Positions 1 to 11,904 are shown, counted from the stretch's first letter. The stretch is DNA of 32,500 nt from Neocallimastix lanati (nom. inval.) (GCA_016946835.1 JACVTC010000006.1:1357501-1390000); one strand, 5' to 3'. The notes: generated from the letters alone by a model not told the origin. Translations and numbers: made by a program.

Positions 1-1
1 G

Positions 2-1550
2 GTTAACGCTCGTATTAAACGTATTGATGAAGATGCAGCAATAATTGAGGAAGAAGAATTTACTTCATCTAAAGCTCAACGTAATTATACCAATGATCTA
101 AATGTTATAACTCCAATTCCAGACTCAAAGATTATAAAACCAAATATTGTTTTGGCCCCTGAGACTGAAGAAAATACAGAAACTAAAACTAATGTAAATA
201 GCACCACCACCACTAATAATACCAATAAAGGAGATAAAAAGAGTACCACTGATTCATCAACATTATCAAAGAGTAGTAAGTTTTTTTTTTTAATATTATT
301 TTTATCGATTTAAATATACATAAATATTTTTTAATTTTTTAAAAAAAAAGAAATTGAATTTTAAATAATTTAGATGAAAAATTTAAATAAATAAATATTT
401 AAAATAAATAAATATTTAAAATAAATAAATATATAAAATAAATATATATGAATAATTAATTATTTATGATATTAATGTATCATAAATAAATAAATAAAAT
501 AATTATTATATATATATATATTTTTAAATTTATTATTAAATAAATATATTTATTTTTTTAATATAATTATTTTATTTATATTATAATTTAATTCATATAT
601 AATTTTTAATAATAATATATAAATTTAAATATAATAACAATTAAAACCAAACAACAAAAATACATACACATATAAATAATGAAAAAAAAAAAAAAAAAAA
701 AAAAAAGGAAAGAGACAAAGAGAAAAGGAAAAGGATAAGGATAGAGAAAAGGATAAGGACAAGGATAAAGATAAGGATAAAAATGATAAAGAAACAAATG
801 ACACTAAATCTCCAACTCCAATAAAAAAAGAATCAAAACATAAAAATTCACTTACAAGTACAAAGAATTCAAATAAAGCACGTAAACAGTAAAGTGTTTA
901 TTTGTATTTTTATTATAAATATATATATATATTTATTATTATTATTATTATTATTATTTTTGTTTTTAAATAACGTTATCATTATATAATCACAAATAAT
1001 ACTAATACTAATAATACTACTCATAAGAATAATAAGAATAATAATAAAAATAATAAAAAAATTTTTTAAATTATTTTATATTAATATCTTAACATATTTT
1101 ATAAATATTAATATAAATTATAAAAATAAAATAAAATTTAATAGTAGTGATATTAAACATAGTAAGAGTTCAAATAATGATAAATCGGTAATGATGCCTT
1201 CAGATCTTGAAATTGATCCAGATGAACCGACATATTGTAAATGTCATCAAGTTTCCTTTGGTGAAATGATTGCTTGTGATAATGAAGATGTAAATATTAT
1301 ATCTCTATCTTCCTATTTATATCTATGTCCATATCTTTATCCAAATACTCTTCAATTATTATAAAATATACTTATTATATAAATCATATTATATTTTTAT
1401 TAATTATTTTTTATTATATATATATATATTTTATAGTGCGCTATTGAATGGTTCCATTATTCATGTGTTGGTTTAGTAGGTCCACCAAAAGGAAAGTGGT
1501 ATTGTGATGATTGTGCGGCACTTATGGCTAAGAAAAATAAGAAAAAATAA
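2..1550 (+). CDS. ING-family PHD-finger chromatin protein, 3' part
   Basis: Four exons are read: 2-275, 708-888, 1148-1289 and 1437-1550. Donors are GTAAGT, GTAAAG and GTAAAT, and all junction phases fit, giving about 236 residues up to the TAA. The 5' end lies outside the window. The first visible residues ([11 protein letters not shown]) match the end of the ING N-terminal domain. A Lys/Asp-rich basic linker follows ([13 protein letters not shown]), then a C-terminal PHD finger: [28 protein letters not shown], then GKWYCDDC. All C4HC3 zinc ligands are present, as are the Tyr, Met, Asp and Trp positions that form the H3K4me3 pocket in ING proteins. Known family role: a subunit of histone acetyltransferase or deacetylase complexes that reads H3K4me3. 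A short Lys-rich tail follows the finger. Which ING type (ING1-5 or yeast Yng/Pho23-like) cannot be decided without the N-terminus. Confidence 0.9.
276..707 (+). other. ING intron 1
   Basis: The intron begins with consensus GTAAGT and ends at the AAG just after a run of about 25 A. The acceptor therefore has poly-A where a pyrimidine tract would be expected. It is the only AG nearby that keeps the phase-1 frame into the Lys-rich exon. Confidence 0.7.
1142..1147 (+). promoter_or_regulatory. Tandem (NAGNAG-type) splice acceptor of ING exon 3
   Basis: Two adjacent TAG triplets lie at the 3' end of ING intron 2. Both keep the frame, so use of one or the other would add or remove a single Ser just before the segment leading to the PHD finger. 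Confidence 0.5.
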
Positions 1551-2005
1551 AAGATTAAAAAAATTTTTATTTTATTAATTTAATTTTTTTTTTTGTTTTA
1601 TTCTTTCTTTTTATTTCATTTCTCTTAAATTAATATTCATTTGTAATTTTTTTTTTATCATTAATTTCATATTTAATAATAATATTATTATTATAATTTT
1701 TTGTAACCCGTAAGAATGTCAATTAATGATAATTTATGATATTCAAAATAATTTTATAATTAATATTATATATGTATGTGTATATATATATTAATTTTCA
1801 ATATTAATAATAATTTGATTTTTTTAAAAGAGAGAGAAAGAGAGAATATATATACATAGATATCTGTAAATTAAAAAGCATAAAAAAAAAAAAAAAAAAA
1901 AAAACAGAATAAAATAAATAAATATATAAATACATAAGAAATAAAATTTCATATATATTATTATATTATAAATGATCGTGTTAAACAATTTTTATAGAAA
2001 AAAGG

Positions 2006-2121
<116 letters not shown>

Positions 2122-2480
2122 ATAGCATTGGAACTTTCTTTTTTATTATTTATTTATTTTTTTATTTTATTTTATTTTATTTTTATTTTAATTATTTAAT
2201 TATTTTAAATCTTTATTTAAATATACTTCTTTATTAATAATTTATTTTTTAGCTAAGAAATTTTTTATTATTTTGTTTTATAATGAATTAATTATTTTTT
2301 AATATTTTAATTTTTTTTTTTTTTAATGTTTAATGCTTAATAGAAAGCTATTATCAAAAGTTCCTCTGTAATGTACTATATATATTAATATAAAAAAATA
2401 ATAATATTGTAATTTTTTTTTTTTTATAATAATAAAGACTTTAATAAGTAATAATCATTTTTTTTATATATTAATTTTAG

Positions 2481-2482
<2 letters not shown>

Positions 2483-2541
<59 letters not shown>
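2483..2541. repeat. (ATT)n microsatellite
   Basis: A perfect ATT array of about 20 copies, just downstream of the IFT74 stop codon. Confidence 0.95.
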
Positions 2542-2542
<1 letters not shown>

Positions 2543-2557
2543 TAAATCTAATAGGAA

Positions 2558-5500
2558 TTAACGTGTAGGTGGTATCGACATTAATTTTAATATTTGTCCA
2601 TTACATTCTTCTATGGATTGAAGTATTTCTTGAGATATCACTTGATAATTACTTTCAAGTGTTTTTGTTTGAATATCTTTTTTTTTTTTTTTTTTTGTTT
2701 TGAAAAATATTTGGATTATTATAATTATATATTATTTAATATAATAAATAAATAAATAATTATATAAATAATATCAAAATAATAAATATAAATAAAAAAA
2801 ATTATAAATGCAGAATAAATATAATAATTAGTTAAATATATATTAGTAATAATTATTCATAAATTAATTAACATATTTAATTATAGATAATTATATTATA
2901 ATACATATATATATATATTTTAAAAAAAAAGTTTATTTGCATTTACATTCTTTCAAATGGAAGTTATTGGATTCTTGATATCTTAATTTTTGTTCAAAGG
3001 CTCCCAATTGTACGAATGTTTCATTTTCTTGTAATTGGGCCTTTTTACCATCATAAATGGTTGATAATCCAGTGACTACTTGTTTCAAAGAATCACGGAA
3101 TTCTCGTAATCCTTGACGATCGGCTTTATTTTTCTAATTGGTACAGGTAGTATATTATATATTATTATTATTATTATTTTTATTATTATTATTTTTTATG
3201 TATATGTATAGTATTGATTAATGTACAAATAATAATTATTGTTTATTTATTATTTAATGGTAGTTTTTTTAAAAAAAAAAAAAAATTTTTTTTTAATTTT
3301 TTACCTTTCTTTGTTCTTCTGTTAATTTTTTAAGTTCATCAATATTTTTTATTTTTTCCATATCTTCATTTAGTTTCTCAATTTTATTTTTGAGCGAGGT
3401 TAACTCAAAGTTTAATTTGGATTCCAATTGATTAACCTTTTCTAAATCTTGTAATCGTTGATTTCTCTCTATAAATATAAACATATATATAAATATATAT
3501 ATCGAATTATATATTATTTAATAATAAATTTTTTTATTTTAATAAATATAAATATTTTTTATTTATTTATTTATTATAAAATTTATTATAAATATATATT
3601 TTATATATTTTATAATTTTTTTTAAATACCAATAATAAGAGCATCAGCAGTATTTTCAGAGTTTTTCATTTCTTTTTCTTTAAATTGTAAATCTTCTTTA
3701 AGTTCCTTTAAACCTCCTGGATAAGATGGCATATCTCTTTTGGATAAACTCTTTAATATCGTATTATTATAAAAATTTAATTAAATAATACGAGAAAGAG
3801 TAAGGAAGAATAGAATAAGATAGGAATTAATTATAAAAATATTAATAATTATAAAATATATATATATATATGTTAGATGCATGCATAATAAAACAAAACA
3901 TGTATATAATACGTATAATATATAATTCAAAGTATTATTTATCCTTCAAAAAATAAAAATTTAAAAAAAAAAAAAATTCTTACAGATAATTTTTCAAGGG
4001 AATCTACAATTTGAGTTTGATACTGAGTACTTTTTTCAACAATTTCATTCTTTTTGGTATCGAAAGAATCAATAAAGGCTTGCATATCTTTATCTCTTTT
4101 TAATAATTCTTCATATTTTGAATTCTTTTCACCTATTTTATTATAATTATTTTTATTATTGTCATTATTTATTATTTATTATTTATTATAAATTATTAAT
4201 TATAATAAATTATATTGGTTAATATGAAATTTTAATATATCAATCAGGGTTTCTTTATTTTTCAATATTTTATTTATTTATATTATTATTATTATTTTTT
4301 TTATTTTTTATTTTTTATTTAATTATACTAAATTGATTTATTTATGGGTGAAAATAGTTTACCTTGATGATGATCCATATCCATATCTAATTGAGATAAA
4401 CGTTCCTTACATTTAAATATTTGTTCTTCTAATTCTGTAATTTTACGTTCCATACCAGAAATTTCAACATTATCTTCTTTAACCTATATGTGTATAATTA
4501 TAATAATTATAATGATAATAGTAATAAATAGTATCTTATTAATAATGTATCCATTATCCATAGTATATATATATATATAATTAACTAACTAATTAATTAA
4601 AATAATTATTTTAAATACATATATATTTATTTATATCTATTTATTTATATTTTATTTTTAAATATTGACCTTTTGAAGTAAATGCTCTCTTTCTTCCGGT
4701 CCATTTTTAGATTCTATTGAAGATATATCTTCTTCTAAAGATTCCTTTTTTTCTTTTAATTCATTTATTTTTACAAAGTTTTCATAGGCCCTTAATTTTA
4801 TTGGATTCTTTTCTAAATTCTAGTTTTAATTATCATCCCACACAAAAATATGGTAAAAAAAAATTATTTAGATATAAAATAAAATATTATAAATAAATAA
4901 GCGAATAAAGAATTATTATATGGAGTTATTGATATATATATATATATATATACATAATATTATTATTAATATTTATGTAATAAAAATATTCAAAAAAAAA
5001 TATTTACTTCTCTTAAATTCTTTTCTTTATCTGTTAACTCATTAATAATTTGTTCCTTTTGTTGAATTTCTGCAATATATTGTGCATTTTGTTCCTTAAA
5101 CTCATAATATTGATTTAATTTATCGGAATCCAATTTTTTTAATTGTTCCTCTGCTAATTTTCTTTCTTCTTCTATTTTTTTCTCAATATCACGAATTTGA
5201 TTTTCTTTTCTGAATTTTTAATTTTATTTTTTATCATGAATTTTTTTTTTTGTATTTTTTTTTTTATATTTAATAACCATTGTTAAAAAATGTAATGTAC
5301 GAAATATTATAATAGGTTATTAATAAAATTATATTCATATATGAAAAAAGAAAAAGTCAAAAGAAAGAAATAAAAAAAATATGAAAAAAGTTAATATATA
5401 TTATTAATTAATGTGATTTTAAATATTTAATGAAATAATTGAATACACAAATATGTATTGATATAAAAGATATTTATATCATTTAATTATATAGATATAT

Positions 5501-5732
5501 TTATATATATATGATATTTTTTATTTACTGTTGTCTTTGAGTGAAAACATCATTTAAAATATTATTTTCTCTTTGATTTTTTACTTTAATTTGATTGTAG
5601 AGACGTTCAATATCTTCTAAATCTGTATCTACATTTAATTTATCCACAAGAGTATTTAAATCACCTAATTGTCCTTGTAATTCTCTTAATTCATTGGCAG
5701 ATTGATCCACTCTTTATTTCCAAATACATTAA

Positions 5733-5775
<43 letters not shown>

Positions 5776-6270
5776 TCATTTTTTATTATATTTATAAAAA
5801 ACAAAAAACAAATATATATATATGTATTTTTAATAGATAAATAAATATATAAATAAATAAATTAAATTATAATTATATTTTTATTATAAATTTAGAGATT
5901 TGATAAATATAAAAAAAAAATAAAAAAAAAAAAAAAAATTAATACAATGTAAAATAATAATTATAATAATAATAATAATAATAATAATAATTCAATATAA
6001 TAAAAACATATTTTTATAAAATTTTTGATTTTTAGAGTTATTGTTATTAAGTGTATTACTTTTTTTCAAAGGCATCATAGTTTTCATTTTCTTTTTCAAT
6101 CACATTAATTTCATTATTTAATTTATTAATTTCGTTGGTAACCAGGGAAACCTTATGTCTTAATTCACTCATAAAGAAAGTTCTATCTTGAATCATACGA
6201 CCTCGTACTTTAATTTTTTTTTTTTTTTTTTTTTAAAATTTCATAAAATTAGTAAAATCAGTAAAATTAT

Positions 6271-6307
<37 letters not shown>

Positions 6308-6517
6308 AAAAAAAAGAATTAATAATTAAATGAATATTGATAAGTAAAAAATTTATTATATACATGGATATGACTTTTTTTTTTTTTTTAATTTTTTTTT
6401 ACTAACCTTGATTTGAACCTTTAATTCCACCTAAACCTTGTTGAGTCATTGGTCTATCTACTACTTGAAATCCAAGACCCACTATATATATATATATATA
6501 TATTTATTATATGTATT

Positions 6518-6574
<57 letters not shown>

Positions 6575-7107
6575 GTTAAAAATATTAAAAATTATATATA
6601 TTGATGAAAGAAAAAAAAAAAATTTTTTATTTCAGGAAAGTGTTAATATTATATAAATATTCGTATATATATATATATTGAATTAAAATAAAAAAAAATT
6701 AATATATAATTAGAAATTAATATAATTATTTTAAATGCTAATATATATATTTTAACTATATAGTTCGAATTAGAAATTTACTTTTAGTGGTTGGTCTTGC
6801 ACCAAGTCGTCCAGTTTGTGGAGGCTTTCATAAATGTAGATAAAAAATAAAAAATAAAAAATAAAAAATAAAAAATAAAATATAAAAATATATATATATA
6901 TATTTATTGAGTTTATAGAACAAAAAAAAAATTTTTTTATTGTTATTTTTATTTTTTCTTTTTCTTTTTATTTTTTAAAGAAATAATAGTTTTCTTTCTT
7001 TCTTTCTTTTTTGTTCATTTTTTCATTTTTTTTATTATTATTGTTAAATTATTGTAATATATTTTCATCAATTCTGTATTCTTTTCTTTTTTTTTGTTTT
7101 TTTTTTC

Positions 7108-7138
<31 letters not shown>

Positions 7139-7498
7139 ATATGGTCAACATATAAAAATATATGTATTAAAAAAAAAAAAAAAAAAAAAAAAGACATACA
7201 ACTCCAGTAGTTCCTCTTATATTTCCCCATGCTATTAGTTTCATATACATTTGTGTATAAGTTTAAAATATACAAATATAAAGATATATATAGATATAAT
7301 TATATTATATAAGGTGTATATATATTATAATGATAAAAATATTATTTTTTAAAAAAAAAGAAAATTAATATTCCATTGTTTTATCTTAAAGTTTCTTTTA
7401 TTAAAAAAAAAAAAAAAAGAACATATTCTTATTAATTGATAAAAAAAAAGAAAAATAGCTTTTTTATTGTATTTTATTATATTGCCAGTATATAAATA

Positions 7499-7549
<51 letters not shown>

Positions 7550-7641
7550 TTTGTTTTAATATCATTTTATTGCTACTTTACATGATCCTAATCCAGCACG
7601 ACTACTTGGTCTATTAGCGAAAGATCCTGAAGGTGCTTTTC
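2558..7641 (-). CDS. IFT74: Intraflagellar transport protein IFT74
   Basis: IFT74 pairs with IFT81 in the IFT-B complex and carries tubulin and other cargo into the flagellum. Exons 5' to 3' are 7641-7582, 7231-7200, 6824-6782, 6481-6407, 6207-6060, 5711-5529, 5209-5008, 4819-4670, 4483-4363, 4132-3984, 3750-3630, 3468-3305, 3133-2947 and 2676-2558. Every junction keeps phase, giving about 584 residues (family about 600). The N-terminus is basic and Gly/Arg/Pro-rich, ending in DRPMTQQGLGGIKG, followed by coiled coil. Family landmarks are ELRELQGQLGDLNTLVDKLN, FTQRQQKENQI, LDMDMDHHQG and, at the end, HLKEYIQTKTLESNY. A GTCAAT donor after the eighth listed exon is atypical. Reading through the last donor would end the protein early at ECKCK; the spliced version restores the conserved tail and is preferred. 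The start codon is not in the first listed exon. Identification is firm; a few acceptors could shift by one or two codons. Confidence 0.93.
5733..5775. repeat. (ATT)n in an IFT74 intron
   Basis: A perfect trinucleotide run of about 14 copies just upstream (gene sense) of the exon at 5711-5529. Confidence 0.9.
6520..6573. repeat. 54-base T homopolymer in an IFT74 intron
   Basis: Uninterrupted T54 on the plus strand, the longest homopolymer in the window. In gene sense it is poly-A, in the intron just before the exon starting at 6481. Confidence 0.95.
7501..7547. repeat. 47-base T homopolymer in an IFT74 intron
   Basis: Uninterrupted T47 just downstream (gene sense) of the exon at 7641-7582. 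Neighbouring introns hold further A runs, for example at about 7109-7136 and 7169-7192. Confidence 0.95.
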
Positions 7642-7853
7642 CTTTTTTTGATTTTTGATTTTTAATTTATATTTAAATATATATATTTTTTATTGTATTT
7701 TTTGTATGTCATTGTTTCAATATATATATATATATATTAATATGTATTTTATTATAATAAAAACATTAGAGATATCGTTCCATAATTAAAAGTATACATG
7801 TTATCATGAAATACAATAGAAAATAATAATATAAACAATGTAATTTAGTTGTT

Positions 7854-7888
<35 letters not shown>

Positions 7889-7932
7889 AATACTATTACT
7901 CATTATTATAATATCTTTCTATATTAACATAC

Positions 7933-7939
7933 CATACAT
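7933..7939 (-). other. Candidate first coding exon of IFT74 (7 nt)
   Basis: On the minus strand ATG TAT G is followed at once by GTATGT, a consensus donor. It leaves one base over, exactly the phase needed by the first firm exon (acceptor AAG before 7641), giving an N-terminus of M-Y-G-K-A-P. No in-frame ATG exists in the firm exon before an upstream stop. The candidate rests on phase and donor only, so another upstream exon remains possible. Confidence 0.35.
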
Positions 7940-8840
7940 ATTTGTATATAATAATTTTTTATATAATTATTTAATTAAACTGCTTTTTTCTTTCTTTATA
8001 CAATAGATATAATAATAATTATTATTTTTAATATTAATAATAATATATATATATAAATTATTTCTATCTATATTAAAATAAAATAATATAAAGAAAAATA
8101 AAGTATTAAAAAACTATAAAAAAAAAAAACAAAAATTCTAGTAATTGAAAAAACTAAACAAAAAATTTTATATATGAAAAATAAATTTTTTTTTTTTTTT
8201 ATTAAATTATTAAATTTTAATTTATAATATTTTGCTTTTATATTATTATTAATTATTATTAATTATTATTATTTTTTTTTTTACAAATATTTATTTTTGT
8301 TAATAAATCTTAAATAAAATTTAATTAAAAAATAAACTCAGATTTTTATAAAAAAACAATTTTTTTTTTTTTTTTTTTTTAAAATTTTTTTCTTTATAAA
8401 ATATTTTTAATTTTTTATTTTTTATATTTTTCTTTTATATTTTTTATATATTTTTAATTTTTTAATTTTCTTTTTTTTCTATTGGTCTTCTTTAAAATAT
8501 TGATATTATTATTAACAAATTAATAATATCTTTTTTGTTTTTCAAAAATATTAAAGATATTTAATTATTATAATTATTTTTTATAATGATAAAAAAAAAA
8601 AGTTATTATTTTATATGTTATAAATTTTTTAAAAGTAGTACAAAACTTCTGTAAAAAAAAAAAAAATTTTTTTTCTATCCATATCTATATTATTCAATAC
8701 AATAATTAATATTAATAAATATTACTGCAGAAAAAATAAATAAAAAAAAAAAACTTTTTTTTTTCGTAATGTATTAAATTTTAAATCTCTCCTATATATA
8801 TATTTTACTATTTAATGATTAATTAATTTATTAATATAAT

Positions 8841-9202
8841 TTAATTTTAAATTGGAGAAAAAATATAATTATAATAAAATAATATAGTCCCATAATATAT
8901 ATATATAATATCAATAGATCATTAAACGAAGATGTTGAATGCTTTTTTTTTTTTTTTTTTTTTTTTTTCTGTTTTAGTTTAAAATATTAATATTTAAATA
9001 GATTAATATTTAACATTTGTATTGATAAATTTTAATTTTAAATTATAGAAAAAATGATAATCATAATAAAATAATATAGTTCCAAAATATATTTAATATT
9101 AATAGATCATTCAACAAAGACATATTTTTTTTTTATTGTTTTTTATTTTTATTTTTATTATTTTTATTTTAGTTAATAATAACAATTAATATTTAAGTGA
9201 TT
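8841..9202. repeat. Diverged tandem duplication, two units of about 165 bp
   Basis: Unit A (about 8841-9003) and unit B (about 9032-9202) share the same ordered blocks: TTAATTTTAAATT, then AATAATATAGT, then AATAGATCATT, then a poly-T tract, then TTTTAGTT and TTAATATTTAA. I judge them roughly 80 percent alike outside the homopolymer. They lie immediately 3' of retrotransposon L2. Confidence 0.7.
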
Positions 9203-9514
9203 TGCATTTGCTTATATTAAGATGAAATTATTTTTACTATTATTAATATTTTTGAAATGAAATGATTCTATTTTGTTTGATAATATATTTTCTTTACAGA
9301 TGTTACTTCATTGTTTTATTTTATTAAATATTTTTTGGTAAAATTGATCTCCGTTCATATTATAATGCCACAACATTATCAGGAAATTCCTTTTTTTCAT
9401 ATATTTATTGTGTAAAGAACGATTATTTCTATTTGAGTAAGCTGTACTAGGAGGACTAGTTCTAGAGATTCCTCTTTGCCATATCGGTTTGATTTTGACT
9501 CTCTTGGCTGCGAA

Positions 9515-9556
<42 letters not shown>

Positions 9557-9811
9557 ATACCAATCAAAGAGTAACTCAAGAAAGCTAATAACGACTGGTA
9601 TAGTATAGGTAAGATAATCTCTCAAAGCTAACTCTATACGAAACATTGAACCGGGAACTCTTTAATAGAAGTTCTTTTAAATGATTTTGCTCTTCCCGTA
9701 TTGAATTGTAGCTCATTTAAAGCTAAAGTACCACCAAGAAAGAACATAAAAAATATATTCATTAATTGGCTTTTTAACAATTTAAAATAGAGGAATAGGA
9801 AGAGAATAAAG

Positions 9812-9813
<2 letters not shown>

Positions 9814-9858
<45 letters not shown>
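9814..9858. repeat. 45-base T homopolymer at the L2 deletion junction
   Basis: T45 on the plus strand (A45 in element sense). It sits where L2 passes from post-endonuclease sequence to C-terminal sequence. Confidence 0.95.
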
Positions 9859-9861
<3 letters not shown>

Positions 9862-10019
9862 TAGGGAAGAGAATACACTTCCATAAATTTATTAATTTTA
9901 TTATAAAAAAATACATGTAGGTGAAAAGTACATTTGAAATTAAAAATAAAAATAAAAGTTAAAAAATAAAAAATAAATAAAAAATCAAAAAGAACTTTGT
10001 TGCAAGAAAGTAAAAATAG

Positions 10020-10660
10020 GTTTATGATCAGAAATACCATAAAAATGAAGTAGAAACCGATGTTCTTATTAATATGAGTTGCCAAAGCCTCATTATAGAC
10101 GACATGATCAATACATGATGATCTAGTTACCTTTGGCATAAGTATATTGTTTACCATATAAGGGAGCATTATAACAATTAGGAAAATTATTTGAAATGTA
10201 TGTTTTTTAATCTTTCTTTAATGACATGTTAAAATCACCAACTAGGACAGCAGGAACATTTTTTTTTTTCTATTGTGAAAAATGTAACCATTGAGAAAGT
10301 ACATCAAAAGCAACTAATCTTGCTTCCTTCCATTTGCTTTGAGGAAAATAGATATTTCCAAATAGTACATTTTTGATTCCAGAAAAGAAGTGGTATTTAC
10401 TGAAATGATATATTTGTATAAAAAACGGTTCTTGAAAGAAAGAGTACGAAGAATGAACACCAATAAAGAGTCATTTCATACCAGGGGGTTTTAGGGTTAG
10501 CTCTAAGAAAAATTGAGTTGTAAAATGGAATTAATGGTGATGAAACATCTTTTGGAAAAATATTTACTTCTTTCTAGTATCATGTCAACAGATTCATATA
10601 GGTTTAAAAAATAGAGTTTGAGGTATAAAAAATATTCCAACCATTAATATTCCAACTTAA
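10020..10660 (-). pseudogene. APE-type endonuclease domain of L2, broken
   Basis: In this class of element the domain nicks target DNA to prime reverse transcription. The Asn of WNING, the Asp/Asn of GDFN and the Asp/His of SDHK are present, so the active-site residues are intact. Stop codons between WNING and NIYFP, and frame changes before SSCIDH, make it a pseudogene. Confidence 0.8.
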
Positions 10661-11115
10661 CACAGAGATTAAAGAAAGAAGAATTTGAATTTAGATGGCC
10701 AGAGAAAAAAAAATCTTTTATCATAGGTTTAAGTTCAACATCAATGTTATCGGATTTTCTAGACTTGTTCTTTTGTTTTAAGTTTATTACACAAGGACGA
10801 CCAGTTAATTATTAGCTGTTGCAGGAATTTTTTCTCTTAATAAAATTTAATACTTCGAAAAGGATGAGATCATTTTTGTGTTTATTAACTCTAATAATGA
10901 GAGCCATACCTTTGGAGAAAAAAGTTTTTTTTTTAATATATGGAATAATTTCATAGTAATTAGGGATCTTACTAATATATTTGAACCAATTAGTTTACTA
11001 GGGGACCAAGAATTAAGGTCATGGATAAAAATAAGGCTATAATTATTCATATGATTAGCGAAGCAGTAGAAACCATGATGGAAAAGGAGTAGTATTAACT
11101 GAGCAAGAAGCATCC

Positions 11116-11469
11116 ATGTTTAGAGTTTGTTGAGAAAAGAACTGACTTAATTTGTAACAAATGTAAATTGATTATAAGGATTATATACCAAAGAATTATA
11201 TATCAAATATTAACATTTAAGTTTACTGAATATAGAAGTTATATGCTTCACAGGAATTGAATTTCCAAAGATATATTAAAAAAAAAACAATATTAGTGGA
11301 AATAATTATTAATTCAATAAATATAATGTAAAATAATTATTAATATTTGTTTATATTTTTTTTTTATATGTTAAGATATTATATTTTCCCAATTTGAATA
11401 TAATAATATTTGAAATAGTAACATGAAATAAAAAGTAATAATCAAAAATAAAGTATATAAATAAATTCA
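11116..11469. other. Spacer between L1 and L2, no gene seen
   Basis: AT-rich sequence with no readable frame. It may be the 5' untranslated part of L2 or a remnant of target DNA. Confidence 0.5.
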
Positions 11470-11476
11470 GAAAAAG

Positions 11477-11490
11477 GTTTCATATGAAAC
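11477..11490. repeat. 14-bp perfect palindrome near the 3' end of L1
   Basis: GTTTCATATGAAAC equals its own reverse complement. It extends to a GGTTTC and GAAACC pair in the flanks. It marks the change from GC-richer element DNA to AT-rich spacer. Confidence 0.8.
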
Positions 11491-11904
11491 GAAACCTCAC
11501 CTCCTAATGGATTAGGGTTTGAATTGACTGTCTGAAAGAAATAATGGTCATCTCCTTCAGGAGACATTGGCCTTGCTCAGCCTGTCTTCTGTCTTACTGC
11601 ATTTTCAGCATTGACGCTCCTGGTTAGTTTTCGCTTATATTTTCGGAAATAGTAACCCTTGTCCAGTACTAGCCCGGGGCAAAATTTCTGTAAAAGAGAG
11701 ATATAGATCGCACCAGGAATGGCGTTTTTGAATGATCACCAGAAATGATTTGGTTCTTAAACAAAATATCTCATTCCTTTTTATAATTTAGATCACTAAT
11801 GTCTGCATCTCTTCCACCAAGAAGGAAGTTATATAATCGGTACCACGTCACATATATATTTACACACTCATTATTCAGAAAATTACTTAAATTACTACGA
11901 TTTT

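Larger units (their letters stand above)
7642..9299. other. Gap upstream of IFT74, no other gene seen
   Basis: Apart from the candidate IFT74 start exon, this stretch is A/T low complexity. It contains TA runs (for example about 7857-7885), poly-T runs of 18-27 bases and a diverged 165-bp tandem duplication near the retrotransposon end. The IFT74 promoter should lie here, but no element can be singled out against the AT background. Confidence 0.7.
9300..11115 (-). mobile_element. Non-LTR retrotransposon L2, degenerate and lacking reverse transcriptase
   Basis: Read from high to low coordinates. A possible linker frame (TGRPCVINLK, then SDNIDVELKPMIKDFF) at about 10.7-10.8 kb is followed by an APE-type endonuclease with WNINGWN (10634-10654), GNIYFPQSKWKEA, VGDFNMS (GDFN at 10228-10239), SSCIDHVVYNEALATH and SDHK (10021-10032). 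After a 45-base A run (minus sense) it passes directly to the element's C-terminal segment, FLGGTLALNELQF (about 9702-9740), then a Lys/Arg-rich stretch and a stop at 9308. The reverse-transcriptase domain expected between endonuclease and tail is missing. Stops and frameshifts break the rest. It matches L3 at 29.1-32.5 kb in inverted orientation, with blocks of near-identical DNA; L1 is a different family. Confidence 0.85.

Noticed and set aside
606-797. Minus-strand frame with Tyr-Pro repeats
   Set aside because: Antisense of the Lys/Asp-rich ING exon at 708-888.
2931-2950. IFT74 ending at ECKCK after reading through a donor
   Set aside because: Splicing at GTAAAT joins in phase to an exon encoding the conserved YIQTKTLESNY tail, so the short ending is unlikely as the main product.
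6755-6780. TTCGAAT resembling a tRNA T-loop (also near 20573 and 28611)
   Set aside because: No acceptor stem, anticodon arm or A box around any of them.
7011-7275. Overlapping frames on both strands with Phe and Lys runs
   Set aside because: Shadows of poly-A/T runs around a 32-nt IFT74 exon, whose frame is fixed by splicing phase.
11500-11520. Telomere-like TTAGGG
   Set aside because: A single occurrence inside the 3' part of L1, not an array.
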